In this document: piece after piece, positions 40,365-48,201 of the stretch | Layout: each line of letters opens with the position of its first letter | How positions within the stretch are numbered: position 1 is the stretch's first letter | Assembly: GCF_900143275.1 (NCBI RefSeq) | Contig: NZ_FSRO01000001.1 | Coordinates: 1,506,116 to 1,570,115, forward strand | Reading direction: 5' to 3' | DNA from: Nitrosomonas cryotolerans ATCC 49181 | Lineage (GTDB): Bacteria; Pseudomonadota; Gammaproteobacteria; Burkholderiales; Nitrosomonadaceae | DNA: 64,000 nucleotides | Program-made: the position numbers and the translations under genes | Notes under the pieces: generated by a model | The model's input: only the letters and a program-made list of their open reading frames with translations | Database searches by the model: none | Told to the model about the DNA's origin: nothing

Positions 40365-41105
40365 ATGATAAAATCTGATAACTTTCGATTATATATTAAT
40401 GCATTAGCGGCTATTTTATGGATGAGTGCAGGACAGGCCGCATTTGCGCATACGCGATTACAAGTACCACAGATCAATGAAGGTGAGAGGGTTTTCAATA
40501 ACGTGGTGATTGGACATGGCTGTGGTGATAAGGCCATTATTGGCTCTTCTGTTGTTTTTCCAGATGGCGTGGATTCGACAATACTGGTCAATGATGTCGC
40601 GCATGAAGGCCCGTTGACCGACTTTGTTGAAAATTGGGGCAATCTCAATCAAATGGCCATAACACGCGCTGTATTTACAAATGCAGATGAGAAAGTGGAC
40701 GCGAATGGCAATGTTGTTGGATTCTGGTTTGGTGGAGGTGAGGGTATGAATGCGCACCATATGGCGCTGCTACCATTCAGAACGAGCGCTGCGCTTATTA
40801 ATCCAGAGTCTTGTGCCAGGAGTGTAACATTCAATATATCAATCGTTGATGTCTGTGAGATATCAGGTATTGATGGTTTGGTGCATGGAGAAACCGCTAA
40901 TCTGTGGACCCAAAAAGTAGGTACGGTTTTTGATTATACCGGAGAGACGGATACAGGCCCGGCACCGCTAAAAATCCAGCGCGTTTCCGCATTGCCGGAA
41001 TCTTGCGGGGAGGGTGTGGATGTGATCGTCAAGCCTTCAGCCAATCAAATTAATCGTGATATGCCAATAAAAATTAATGGTCAGCAAGTCTGGCCACAGC
41101 CTTAA
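40365..41105 (+). CDS. YcnI/DUF1775-like secreted protein, putative copper binding
   Basis: A 246-residue exported protein. The signal peptide ends AAFA, so the mature protein would begin HTRLQVPQ. The segments NEGERVFNNVVIGHGCG and SVVFPDGVDSTI resemble the VxHGCxGSxT..IPEGV region of DUF1775/YcnI proteins. Characterised members bind Cu(II) through the amino-terminal His (a mono-histidine brace) plus Glu and Trp. Four Cys may form disulphides. A strong AAGGAAGGAG precedes the ATG. It heads the 40.3-46.8 kb cluster. Copper binding is inferred; the match is partial. Confidence 0.7.
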   Translation: MIKSDNFRLYINALAAILWMSAGQAAFAHTRLQVPQINEGERVFNNVVIGHGCGDKAIIGSSVVFPDGVDSTILVNDVAHEGPLTDFVENWGNLNQMAITRAVFTNADEKVDANGNVVGFWFGGGEGMNAHHMALLPFRTSAALINPESCARSVTFNISIVDVCEISGIDGLVHGETANLWTQKVGTVFDYTGETDTGPAPLKIQRVSALPESCGEGVDVIVKPSANQINRDMPIKINGQQVWPQP

Positions 41106-41374
41106 TATTGAGGTAAGTACGGATGGCAATGACTCTCCGATTCCGTCCGTATTCATAAAATAAGTGGATCAATCCGGGTTTTGATATGGACAGGGCCGGT
41201 CATTAAGAAGGCTTGATTAGATGACGGATGTTATTCTTTTAATTGGTCGATATTGAGTGATTCATGGGTTATGGTGATATATTAATCATGAAGTCGGTTT
41301 TTATAGTCGGCTATCGTGATCAGTATCTTACTCAGCAGGTTAAATAACGTATATAGAGAGAGGAGGACTTGGTG

Positions 41375-41857
41375 ATGCTATCCCTATTCTTAAGAAAGGC
41401 GACATTCTGCGCTCTTATTATTTTATCAATAGTTCTCTATGCTGGCGTGAGCCATGCACATACGGGAGGTGGTACGCTTGATTCCGAAAATATGTTCAGA
41501 AATTTTACGGGCCAAGCACAAATTACCTGCTTTGATGATGGTAACGGGCCTGCAGATCACGTGATTGTCCGAATCAGGGATAACTCGCCTCCAGTACCGA
41601 ATTTGCTGGTAAATCTTCAGGTCTATAAAGGCAATAAGGCAAATAGTATTAGTGATACGACCTCAGGCGATGCGAATTTTAGTCCGTTTATTACCTTACA
41701 AGCCGGTCCGGGTGTTTATTGGATACTGGTGAATAAAACCGATGTGGGAACTCGATTTTTTGAAATTGAATGGCACTGTAATACGATCGATAGTGTGCAT
41801 ACGGGAACAGATATTGGTGTAACTCAATTTGGAATCCCGGAATTTAAACCGAGGTGA
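41375..41857 (+). CDS. Secreted protein of unknown function with predicted mature N-terminal His
   Basis: I do not recognise the family. The 160-residue precursor has a signal peptide ending GVSHA, giving a mature start HTGGGTLDSENMF. The mature region is beta-rich, with two cysteines (ITCFDDGNG and EWHCNT) that probably pair. GVYWILVNKTDVGTRFFEIEWHC looks like the end of a beta-sandwich. An amino-terminal His as in the preceding gene suggests metal binding, but other ligands are not evident. The start is the ATG at 41375, eight bases after GAGGAGG; in-frame TTG and GTG lie just before it. Confidence 0.7.
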   Translation: MLSLFLRKATFCALIILSIVLYAGVSHAHTGGGTLDSENMFRNFTGQAQITCFDDGNGPADHVIVRIRDNSPPVPNLLVNLQVYKGNKANSISDTTSGDANFSPFITLQAGPGVYWILVNKTDVGTRFFEIEWHCNTIDSVHTGTDIGVTQFGIPEFKPR

Positions 41858-42260
41858 ACGCAATATTTGTTATTGCATTCTATAAATACTGGAGCAGCAT
41901 CATTTTTGTTGTGTGCCCGATAAAAATACAGAGACATACAGAGACCAGAGGGTAATTTTAGTCGTTGTGCTGTGAAGCGCTGTCTCTGTTATTCAGGGTA
42001 ATGATATAGCGTGGTTCCATGCTAAGTTTTTCCAGCTAGTCGCGTCGGCATTTACTACGGCACGATGACAGATACGGTATCTCGCAAGATATGCGGATAA
42101 AACCGTGGAGATATGGTTTAGTCGCTTGCTGAAAGAGAGTGTCTAGACAGCTCGGAGTTGGATTGAGTGCGATGGGAGTCTCCTGACTTCAGGCAGGGAG
42201 ATGTCAACTAAGTAAGCAATAAAAGTAAGATGATTAGTTTACACTAGACGGTAATTTGTG
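41858..42260. other. Gap before the thioredoxin-like gene
   Basis: About 400 bases with no supported reading frame. It probably contains the promoter for the tlpA-like to apbE operon; I could not assign -10 and -35 boxes with confidence. Confidence 0.5.
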
Positions 42261-42773
42261 ATGATAAGACAGATTTGGTTATTATTCTTGACAGGGTTCG
42301 TACTGACTCTAGCTACGACAATGTCTGTATCGGCTCGCTCTGTCGGAGAGGTGCAGCCATCTTGCATGCTCACTTCACTGGAAGGTGAACACGTCTATAA
42401 TTTGCAAGAGCTAAAAGGAAAAGTAATTTACGTTGATTTCTGGGCTTCCTGGTGTCCGCCTTGTGTCAGATCTTTTCCATTTCTAAATCAGTTAGAACAC
42501 GATTTGAAAGATCAGGGTTTGCAAGTAATTGGTATTAATCTGGATGAAAAGCTTATGGATGCAAAAAAATTCCTGGACAAATATCCGGCTGGTTTTACCA
42601 TTGCACTTGATCCAGATAAGCAATGCGCCCGAGATTTCGGTGTGATTGCCATGCCCACTTCTTACATAATTGATCAAGAAGGCATTATCCGGCACGTTCA
42701 TCAGGGATTTCGATCTGGAGATAAACAAGAATTGCGCGGTGTACTTGAACATCTATTGACAGAATCACTATGA
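42261..42773 (+). CDS. TlpA/ResA-like thioredoxin-fold protein
   Basis: A periplasmic thiol-disulphide oxidoreductase of about 170 residues. The signal peptide ends VSARS. The active site is FWASWCPPCVRSFPF (CPPC), and the cis-proline is in VIAMPTSYIID. VIGINLDEKLMDAKKFLDKYP is typical of TlpA/ResA proteins. It probably reduces or assembles partners of the following genes, for example cysteines of the DUF4266 lipoprotein or a copper centre. That role is inferred from position. The start is the ATG at 42261, following an in-frame GTG. Confidence 0.9.
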   Translation: MIRQIWLLFLTGFVLTLATTMSVSARSVGEVQPSCMLTSLEGEHVYNLQELKGKVIYVDFWASWCPPCVRSFPFLNQLEHDLKDQGLQVIGINLDEKLMDAKKFLDKYPAGFTIALDPDKQCARDFGVIAMPTSYIIDQEGIIRHVHQGFRSGDKQELRGVLEHLLTESL

Positions 42774-42848
42774 GTTTCCTTGCTTGTCATTCAGACTAGA
42801 TCTGCCATACGTTTAAAACACCTCGATAATTTTCTGTTATTGAAAATA

Positions 42849-43073
42849 ATGAAGAATACGCGAATTACGGTAGTCCTATTTGTTTTGACTGGCGTCATCT
42901 TATCAGGTTGTGCCAATGTGGCGCCCTGGGAGCGTGGTATTCTTGCTAAACCACAGATGGCTCTGGATCCGCACCCCTTGCAAAGTACCATACGCGCACA
43001 TAATTATGGTAGTCGTGAAGCAGCGGCAAGTCCCCATTCTGCCGGTGGTGGAGGTGGCTGTGGTTGTTTCTGA
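42849..43073 (+). CDS. DUF4266-type lipoprotein with GGGGGCGCF tail
   Basis: A 74-residue lipoprotein with a signal peptide and lipobox VILSGC (Cys21). Right after the lipidated Cys comes ANVAPWERGILAKPQMA, the WERGxLAKxxM motif of DUF4266. The protein ends with a glycine run and two cysteines (GGGGGCGCF). The family is known to me from clusters with thioredoxin, DUF3570 and ApbE genes, but its function is not described. The Gly-Cys tail could bind a metal or receive a modification. The ATG at 42849 is used; longer open frame upstream lacks a signal. It is 25 bases before the next gene. Confidence 0.88.
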   Translation: MKNTRITVVLFVLTGVILSGCANVAPWERGILAKPQMALDPHPLQSTIRAHNYGSREAAASPHSAGGGGGCGCF

Positions 43074-43098
43074 AGCTTGAGGCGAGGAAACGCGTTTC

Positions 43099-45852
43099 AT
43101 GGAATCAGATAGCTTGAAGTCTGGTGGCAGAGACCGGTGTTTCATTGTTAGTCACCAGTCATGCGAACCAGCATCTCATATCACCTCATCGAAAAATACT
43201 ACCTTACAGGCACTGACTTCTGCAGCGCTGGTTCTACCAGGTCTGTTGTTGCCGCCGGCTCAGGCTGCTGATGTGGGGGCTGACAGTTTCAGCTTCCAAT
43301 ATAGCCGGTTTCAGGAAGGGAAAAGAAAACTTTTTACCGTACCCAATAGCGCTAAACCGATTGAGGCAGAGGTGATTCATGCAAGTGGAAATCTTTCTTT
43401 AACGGATCGTGTTAAATTTTCTTTTAACTATACGCGCGATACTTGGTCTGGTGCGACACCGGTTACTACGGCTCCTTTGGCGACCAATGGCAATCGACCT
43501 ATTCTGAGGAATTTACCTTCCGGAGTTGTTGTAGCAGGCGCTTCTCCTTTTGTGAATACACAGATTCTACTGGATCGACAACTCAATCCGATTAGACAAG
43601 ATGCTTTGACTGGGCAAATAATTGGTAAGGATACCCGGGCAGTGGAGATTTTATCTTCTGCATCGCCGGAAACGCGTAATGCGGCTGATTTTAAACTAGG
43701 TTATGAGTGGAATGAAGCGGCTTTAGATATTGGAGGGGGGCTCTCGCTGGAGAATGATTTCGAATCCCGCTACGGTAACGTGAGCGGACGACTCGATTTT
43801 AATCAGAAGCTAACCAGCCTGAAACTGGGGCTGGGTTATACCAGCAGCGATATTTCCGCTATTCTTGACCATGATATTGTACCTTATCTGACTCGAACGG
43901 CTTTTGCAAGCCAGATAGAAAGTCGCGGGGGGTCGGAGATATTGCATGGCAGTCGTCAAGACTGGACAAGCCATTTTGGTCTGACTCAGATTCTGAGTAA
44001 GCATGCGCTGATCGATGCCAATATTGACTATACCCATAGTACGGGATTCATGGAGAATCCCTACAAGGCGATGACCGTTATCTTTGTTGATCCGGCGTCC
44101 CTTAATGATAATCAGAATACGCCGATTGTAGGCGATGTGCGTGCCTTGATTGAGCAACGGCCCAATATTCGTAACCAGTTAGCCATCAGTACGAAATATG
44201 TTCAATATGTCAGTAAATTTGATGCAGCCTTACATTTGAACTATAAGTTCTCCTATGACGACTGGGGCATTAATACTAATACATTTTCGGCTGACTGGAT
44301 TCAACCGCTTGGTCGTGGCTGGACGCTAACACCCAGAGTTCGTTATTACTCGCAGGATGCGGCCAGTTTCTATCAACCGTATCTCTTTTCCCAGCAGTCG
44401 TTTAGTAGTCGGGCGGTAGATCAGCTGGGGCGGCAGATATGGGTTGATGTAAATAATCCAGATATGCAGTTTGTGCGTGACGGAAATTTTAATCTGCGCG
44501 ATAGTAATGGGGATCTGGTTGACGAATCCTTGCTGAATGTACAACCGAAGACCGATACTTTTGATGCGGATAAATTACCGGATAATTTTTCCAGTGATCA
44601 TCGCTTGTCTGGTTTTGGTTCGTTGAGTGGGGGTTTTGCATTGAATAAAACCTTTGTCAAAGGAATCGAACTGGAAGCCGGTTTCGAATATTATACGCGT
44701 GCAAGTTCATTAAAATTAGGTGGAAGTGGCGGAACAGGTTTTGCTGATTTTGATTATTATGTTGCGAATGCTGTCATAAAGATTAATGTGGAGCAGTTGA
44801 ATTTTTCCACCGATGATAATCATCATCGTTCACATTCAGACCATAATAGTGTGTCAGATCATCATCATGGCGAACATGGGCCGGCGGGCTTGATGTATAG
44901 TCATATGCTGGATAAGGCAGGTGATTTTATGTTCGGCTATCGTTTCATGTACAGCCGCCAGGCGGGTAATATGCTGCGTGGTGCCCATCCGGCCAGTGAT
45001 CAGATGATTGTAGATCTGGGCTGCAGCGATAGTACGCAATGCAGATTTACGCCGACTTATATGAACATGAATATGCATATGCTCAATATCATGTATGCTC
45101 CAACTGATTGGCTGAATGTGATGTTGATGCCTAATTTTATGGATATGGATATGGATCTTCGCGCGCTATCTGGACGTCCTGCTGCTATACCTGGTATTCA
45201 TGAGCATACTGGCATCGCCGGACATGCTACAGGTGGTGTGGGTGATACCGTCATGTCTTCTCTGGTTAAATTGTATGCAACATCCGGGCACCAGCTTCAC
45301 ATGGGTTTGGGACTCAGCGCACCTACCGGGAATGTGGATTTGGAGTTAAGACGTATTTTTCAGATTGATGGTGGACTGATTCATTTTGGCATGCAGTTGG
45401 GAAGTGGCACATGGGATTTTCTACCCAGCCTTACCTACACAGGACACAGTAGGCGCTGGTCCTGGGGAGCACAGTTAAATGGTGTCAAGCGCATGGAAGA
45501 GCAGAATAAATCCGGTTATCGTTTGGGTGATATGTTTCAAGCCACAACGTGGGGTGGCTACCGTTTGAACCGATGGCTGTCTGCCTCAATACGCGGCATT
45601 TATACCTTACAAGGTGCGATTAAGGGCGATTTTAATGTGTTTAATGCTCGTATCGGACCAATGGATTTTCCCACCAATCAGGGCGGGCAATATTGGGATA
45701 TCGGGTTGGGTTTAAATGTTTCTGTTCCTAGCGGTAAATTTGTCGGTAACAGTCTGGGTGTTGAATGGCTGCAACCCCTGCGCGATGATGTTAACGGTTT
45801 TCAATTAGAACGCAAGGGTGCGCTTGCCGCGACCTGGGGCTATAGTTTTTAA
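43099..45852 (+). CDS. DUF3570 outer-membrane protein fused to a His/Met-rich second barrel
   Basis: A 917-residue exported protein. After a long N-terminal leader (signal-like segment about 33-56, ending PPAQA) comes a DUF3570-type beta-barrel (about 60-580). Residues 114-120 read D-T-W-S-G-A-T, matching the Dxx(S/T)GA(T/S) consensus flavinylated by ApbE. A His-rich linker (about 573-595; HHRSHSDHN and DHHHGEH) joins a second barrel-like domain (about 595-917). That domain has a Met-rich stretch, YMNMNMHML to MDMDMDL, and C-terminal strands ending WGYSF, the aromatic end usual for BAM substrates. DUF3570 proteins I know are about half this length, so this looks like a fusion. Confidence 0.82.
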   Translation: MESDSLKSGGRDRCFIVSHQSCEPASHITSSKNTTLQALTSAALVLPGLLLPPAQAADVGADSFSFQYSRFQEGKRKLFTVPNSAKPIEAEVIHASGNLSLTDRVKFSFNYTRDTWSGATPVTTAPLATNGNRPILRNLPSGVVVAGASPFVNTQILLDRQLNPIRQDALTGQIIGKDTRAVEILSSASPETRNAADFKLGYEWNEAALDIGGGLSLENDFESRYGNVSGRLDFNQKLTSLKLGLGYTSSDISAILDHDIVPYLTRTAFASQIESRGGSEILHGSRQDWTSHFGLTQILSKHALIDANIDYTHSTGFMENPYKAMTVIFVDPASLNDNQNTPIVGDVRALIEQRPNIRNQLAISTKYVQYVSKFDAALHLNYKFSYDDWGINTNTFSADWIQPLGRGWTLTPRVRYYSQDAASFYQPYLFSQQSFSSRAVDQLGRQIWVDVNNPDMQFVRDGNFNLRDSNGDLVDESLLNVQPKTDTFDADKLPDNFSSDHRLSGFGSLSGGFALNKTFVKGIELEAGFEYYTRASSLKLGGSGGTGFADFDYYVANAVIKINVEQLNFSTDDNHHRSHSDHNSVSDHHHGEHGPAGLMYSHMLDKAGDFMFGYRFMYSRQAGNMLRGAHPASDQMIVDLGCSDSTQCRFTPTYMNMNMHMLNIMYAPTDWLNVMLMPNFMDMDMDLRALSGRPAAIPGIHEHTGIAGHATGGVGDTVMSSLVKLYATSGHQLHMGLGLSAPTGNVDLELRRIFQIDGGLIHFGMQLGSGTWDFLPSLTYTGHSRRWSWGAQLNGVKRMEEQNKSGYRLGDMFQATTWGGYRLNRWLSASIRGIYTLQGAIKGDFNVFNARIGPMDFPTNQGGQYWDIGLGLNVSVPSGKFVGNSLGVEWLQPLRDDVNGFQLERKGALAATWGYSF

Positions 45853-45863
45853 TTCGGAGAATA

Positions 45864-46796
45864 TTGGCAAGTTTAGAGTTTTATCAATGTGACTTTACAG
45901 CGATGGGCACTCCCTGCGCTATTCAACTGTATGCGAAGACACGCAGTAAAGCCAAGTGCGTGGCTGATAAAGCGATTGGGGATGTTCAGCGACTGGAAGC
46001 GATTTATTCGCGTTATCGTGAAGATAGTTTTTTATCCGAAATTAATCGTACCGCGGCACTGGGTGGTCGTATATCAGTAGATGCTGAAACGGCCGGATTG
46101 TTGGATTATGCAGCAATCTGTTATCGAGAGAGTGATGGGTTATTTGATATTACCTCCGGTATCTTGCGTCGGGCTTGGAATTTTAAATCAGCCCATTTAC
46201 CTTCCGGTGAAGTCATTCAAAGTCTGCGCGAAAGAGTGGGCTGGGATAAGTTAAGTTGGATTTCACCCATACTGGAATTTCCTATGGCAGGCATGGAGAT
46301 TGATTTTGGTGGAATAGTGAAGGAATATGCGGTTGATCGTGCTGCTGCATTGTGTTGGGAAGGGGGTATCCAGCATGGCATGGTCAATTTGGGTGGAGAC
46401 ATTAAAATTATCGGTCCTCACGCTGATGGAAATCCCTGGCGTATCGGAATACGCCATCCACGTCAGACCAATGCGGTGTTGCTGACACTACAGCTGTATA
46501 CGGGCGCTTTGGCCAGCAGCGGCGATTATGAGCGTTGTATTATTCTCAATGGCATGCGCTATGGACACGTGCTCAATCCTAAAACAGGTTGGCCAGTACG
46601 GCAAATGGCATCAGTCAGTGTTGTGGGTGATTTCTGTGTTGTTGCGGGCAGTGCTTCGACTATTGGTATGCTTAAGGAAGAGAAAGGACAGAGCTGGCTT
46701 GATGAGTTAAATTTGCCACATTTGTGGGTAGATATCAATGGGCAAACCGGTGGTTCGCTGACCAGTACGGCGAGCGATAATGTATATAAAGTTTAA
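45864..46796 (+). CDS. apbE: FAD:protein FMN transferase (ApbE family)
   Basis: Transfers FMN from FAD to a Thr/Ser of target proteins. The 310-residue protein shows FTAMGTPCAIQLYAKT at the start, RLEAIYSRYREDSFLSEINR, MEIDFGGIVKEYAVDRA, GMVNLGGDIKIIG and ALASSGDYER followed by YGHVLNPKTGWPV, all family signatures with the metal-binding Asp/Ser region. The start is a TTG at 45864 with GGAGA just before it. No signal peptide or lipobox is present, unlike the typical periplasmic ApbE. It starts 11 bases after the DUF3570 gene, so that barrel is the best candidate substrate. Confidence 0.93.
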   Translation: MASLEFYQCDFTAMGTPCAIQLYAKTRSKAKCVADKAIGDVQRLEAIYSRYREDSFLSEINRTAALGGRISVDAETAGLLDYAAICYRESDGLFDITSGILRRAWNFKSAHLPSGEVIQSLRERVGWDKLSWISPILEFPMAGMEIDFGGIVKEYAVDRAAALCWEGGIQHGMVNLGGDIKIIGPHADGNPWRIGIRHPRQTNAVLLTLQLYTGALASSGDYERCIILNGMRYGHVLNPKTGWPVRQMASVSVVGDFCVVAGSASTIGMLKEEKGQSWLDELNLPHLWVDINGQTGGSLTSTASDNVYKV

Positions 46797-46831
46797 TCGA
46801 GCCGATGATAATTTTCTTACAGAAAAGCGGG

Positions 46832-47566
46832 CTAGAATTTATAGCCTCGATGAAGCGCAACGATACCCATTGCCAGATTAAAGTATTCTACACGTTCAAA
46901 GCCAACCTGTTCCATGAGCTCCTTTAATGTTTCTTGGGATGGATGTACGCGGATAGATTCAGCCAGGTAGCGGTAGCTTTCCGCATCGTTTGCGATGATT
47001 TTACCCATTGTAGGTAATATCTTGAATGAGTAAGTGTCGTATAGAGGGCGCAGGGGCTTCCATATTTTAGAGAATTCTAAAACAATAACAGATCCACCAG
47101 GTCGCAATATACGCAACATCTCTTTCAGTGCAATATCCTTATGTGTCATATTTCTGAGACCAAAAGCAACGCTGACACAGTCAAAATAACTATCAGGGAA
47201 GGGGAGTTTCTCTGCGTCGCACTGTGTGACGGGCGTCGCTATTCCCGCATTTAGTAATCGATCACGGCCAATAGTCAGCATGGAATTATTGATGTCGGTT
47301 AACCAAACCTCACCCTGTTTGCCAACTTGTTTCAAGAACAATGTACTTAAATCTGCTGTGCCACCGGCAATATCCAGCACTCGATCGCCTTTTTTAACAC
47401 CACTGGTTTCTATAGCAAAACGCTTCCATAAGCGATGTAAGCCCACTGACATGACATCATTCATTAAATTATAACGTTCGGCTACCGAGTCAAATACGCT
47501 CGCGACTTTACGTGCTTTTTCTGTTTCAGAAATGGTATTGAAGCCAAAATGTGTGGTTTTTGTCAT
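46832..47566 (-). CDS. ubiE: Ubiquinone/menaquinone biosynthesis C-methyltransferase
   Basis: Methylates the quinone ring in ubiquinone (and, where present, menaquinone) synthesis using SAM. Motifs are [31 protein letters not shown] at the N terminus, the SAM site [12 protein letters not shown] (near residue 65), and [28 protein letters not shown]. The length of 244 residues is normal. It converges on apbE. The DUF971 gene lies upstream, as is usual in betaproteobacteria. Confidence 0.97.
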   Translation of the reverse strand: MTKTTHFGFNTISETEKARKVASVFDSVAERYNLMNDVMSVGLHRLWKRFAIETSGVKKGDRVLDIAGGTADLSTLFLKQVGKQGEVWLTDINNSMLTIGRDRLLNAGIATPVTQCDAEKLPFPDSYFDCVSVAFGLRNMTHKDIALKEMLRILRPGGSVIVLEFSKIWKPLRPLYDTYSFKILPTMGKIIANDAESYRYLAESIRVHPSQETLKELMEQVGFERVEYFNLAMGIVALHRGYKF

Positions 47567-47705
47567 GATAGTTTATACAATACGTAATTGTGATATCGTT
47601 TTCTAATAAGCGAGTGATCAGCTCAGTACTCGTTGAATATGAAGTTACACCGGGTCTGAATAAACAAAATAGTTTATAATTATTTTTCTAATTTCTTTAT
47701 TGCAT

Positions 47706-47737
47706 TAAGCCACGAGATATTCCGGAATCGTGGGCTT
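47706..47737 (-). terminator. Stem-loop between the DUF971 gene and ubiE
   Basis: TAAGCCACGA and TCGTGGGCTTA form a 10-bp stem with one bulged C around GATATTCCGGAA. It lies after the DUF971 gene stop (47806) on the minus strand, before ubiE, so it could end or attenuate that transcript. Confidence 0.45.
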
Positions 47738-47805
47738 AGCTATTCCTACTTCGCTGCCTTTTGTATGATGAATGAACACATGTAGCGTGCTTTTTTAGAT
47801 TACAA

Positions 47806-48201
47806 CTAATTATTGCATTTACCCACTATTGGTTCTCGACTGGCACCGACTTGTTCCATCCGCTGCAAATAATGTTGCCACATCTCATCTTGATGAAGGC
47901 CGTAGCGATATAATAAATCCCATGAATAAAGCCCAGTATTATGGCCATCCGTAAAGTTTAGCTGGATTGCATAATTTCCTACAGGTTCGATTTGTTTTAT
48001 ATTTACGTTCTTTTTGCCAGCTTGTAATATCTCTTGCCCAGGACTATGACCGCGTACCTCAGCCGAAGGGGAATGGACGCGCAGAAATTCACAAGAAAAT
48101 TGAAAAGTCTTGCCGTCAGAAAAAGAAATATCAAGCAATCTGGACTGCTGATGTAATTTGATTTCTGTGGGAGTGGGTGTTCCCTTGTTTAGCCCTGCCA
48201 T
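47806..48201 (-). CDS. DUF971 (GBBH-like N-terminal domain) protein
   Basis: A 131-residue protein of the family related to the N-terminal domain of gamma-butyrobetaine hydroxylase. Marks are PTEIKLHQQSRLLDISFSDGKTFQFSCEFLRVHSPSAEVRGH, IEPVGNYAIQLNFTDGHNTGLYSWDLLY and a C-terminal helical region YLQRMEQVGASRE. Some homologues bind zinc or occur in Fe-S related contexts; the role is unknown. The start is taken as the ATG at 48201 (MAGLNKGTPTP); an alternative lies five codons upstream. It usually precedes ubiE in betaproteobacteria. Confidence 0.9.
   Translation of the reverse strand: MAGLNKGTPTPTEIKLHQQSRLLDISFSDGKTFQFSCEFLRVHSPSAEVRGHSPGQEILQAGKKNVNIKQIEPVGNYAIQLNFTDGHNTGLYSWDLLYRYGLHQDEMWQHYLQRMEQVGASREPIVGKCNN

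Noticed and set aside
41106-41374. Weak inverted repeat TACGGA...TCCGTA after the YcnI-like gene
   Set aside because: Short stem and long loop (over 20 bases); not convincing as a terminator.
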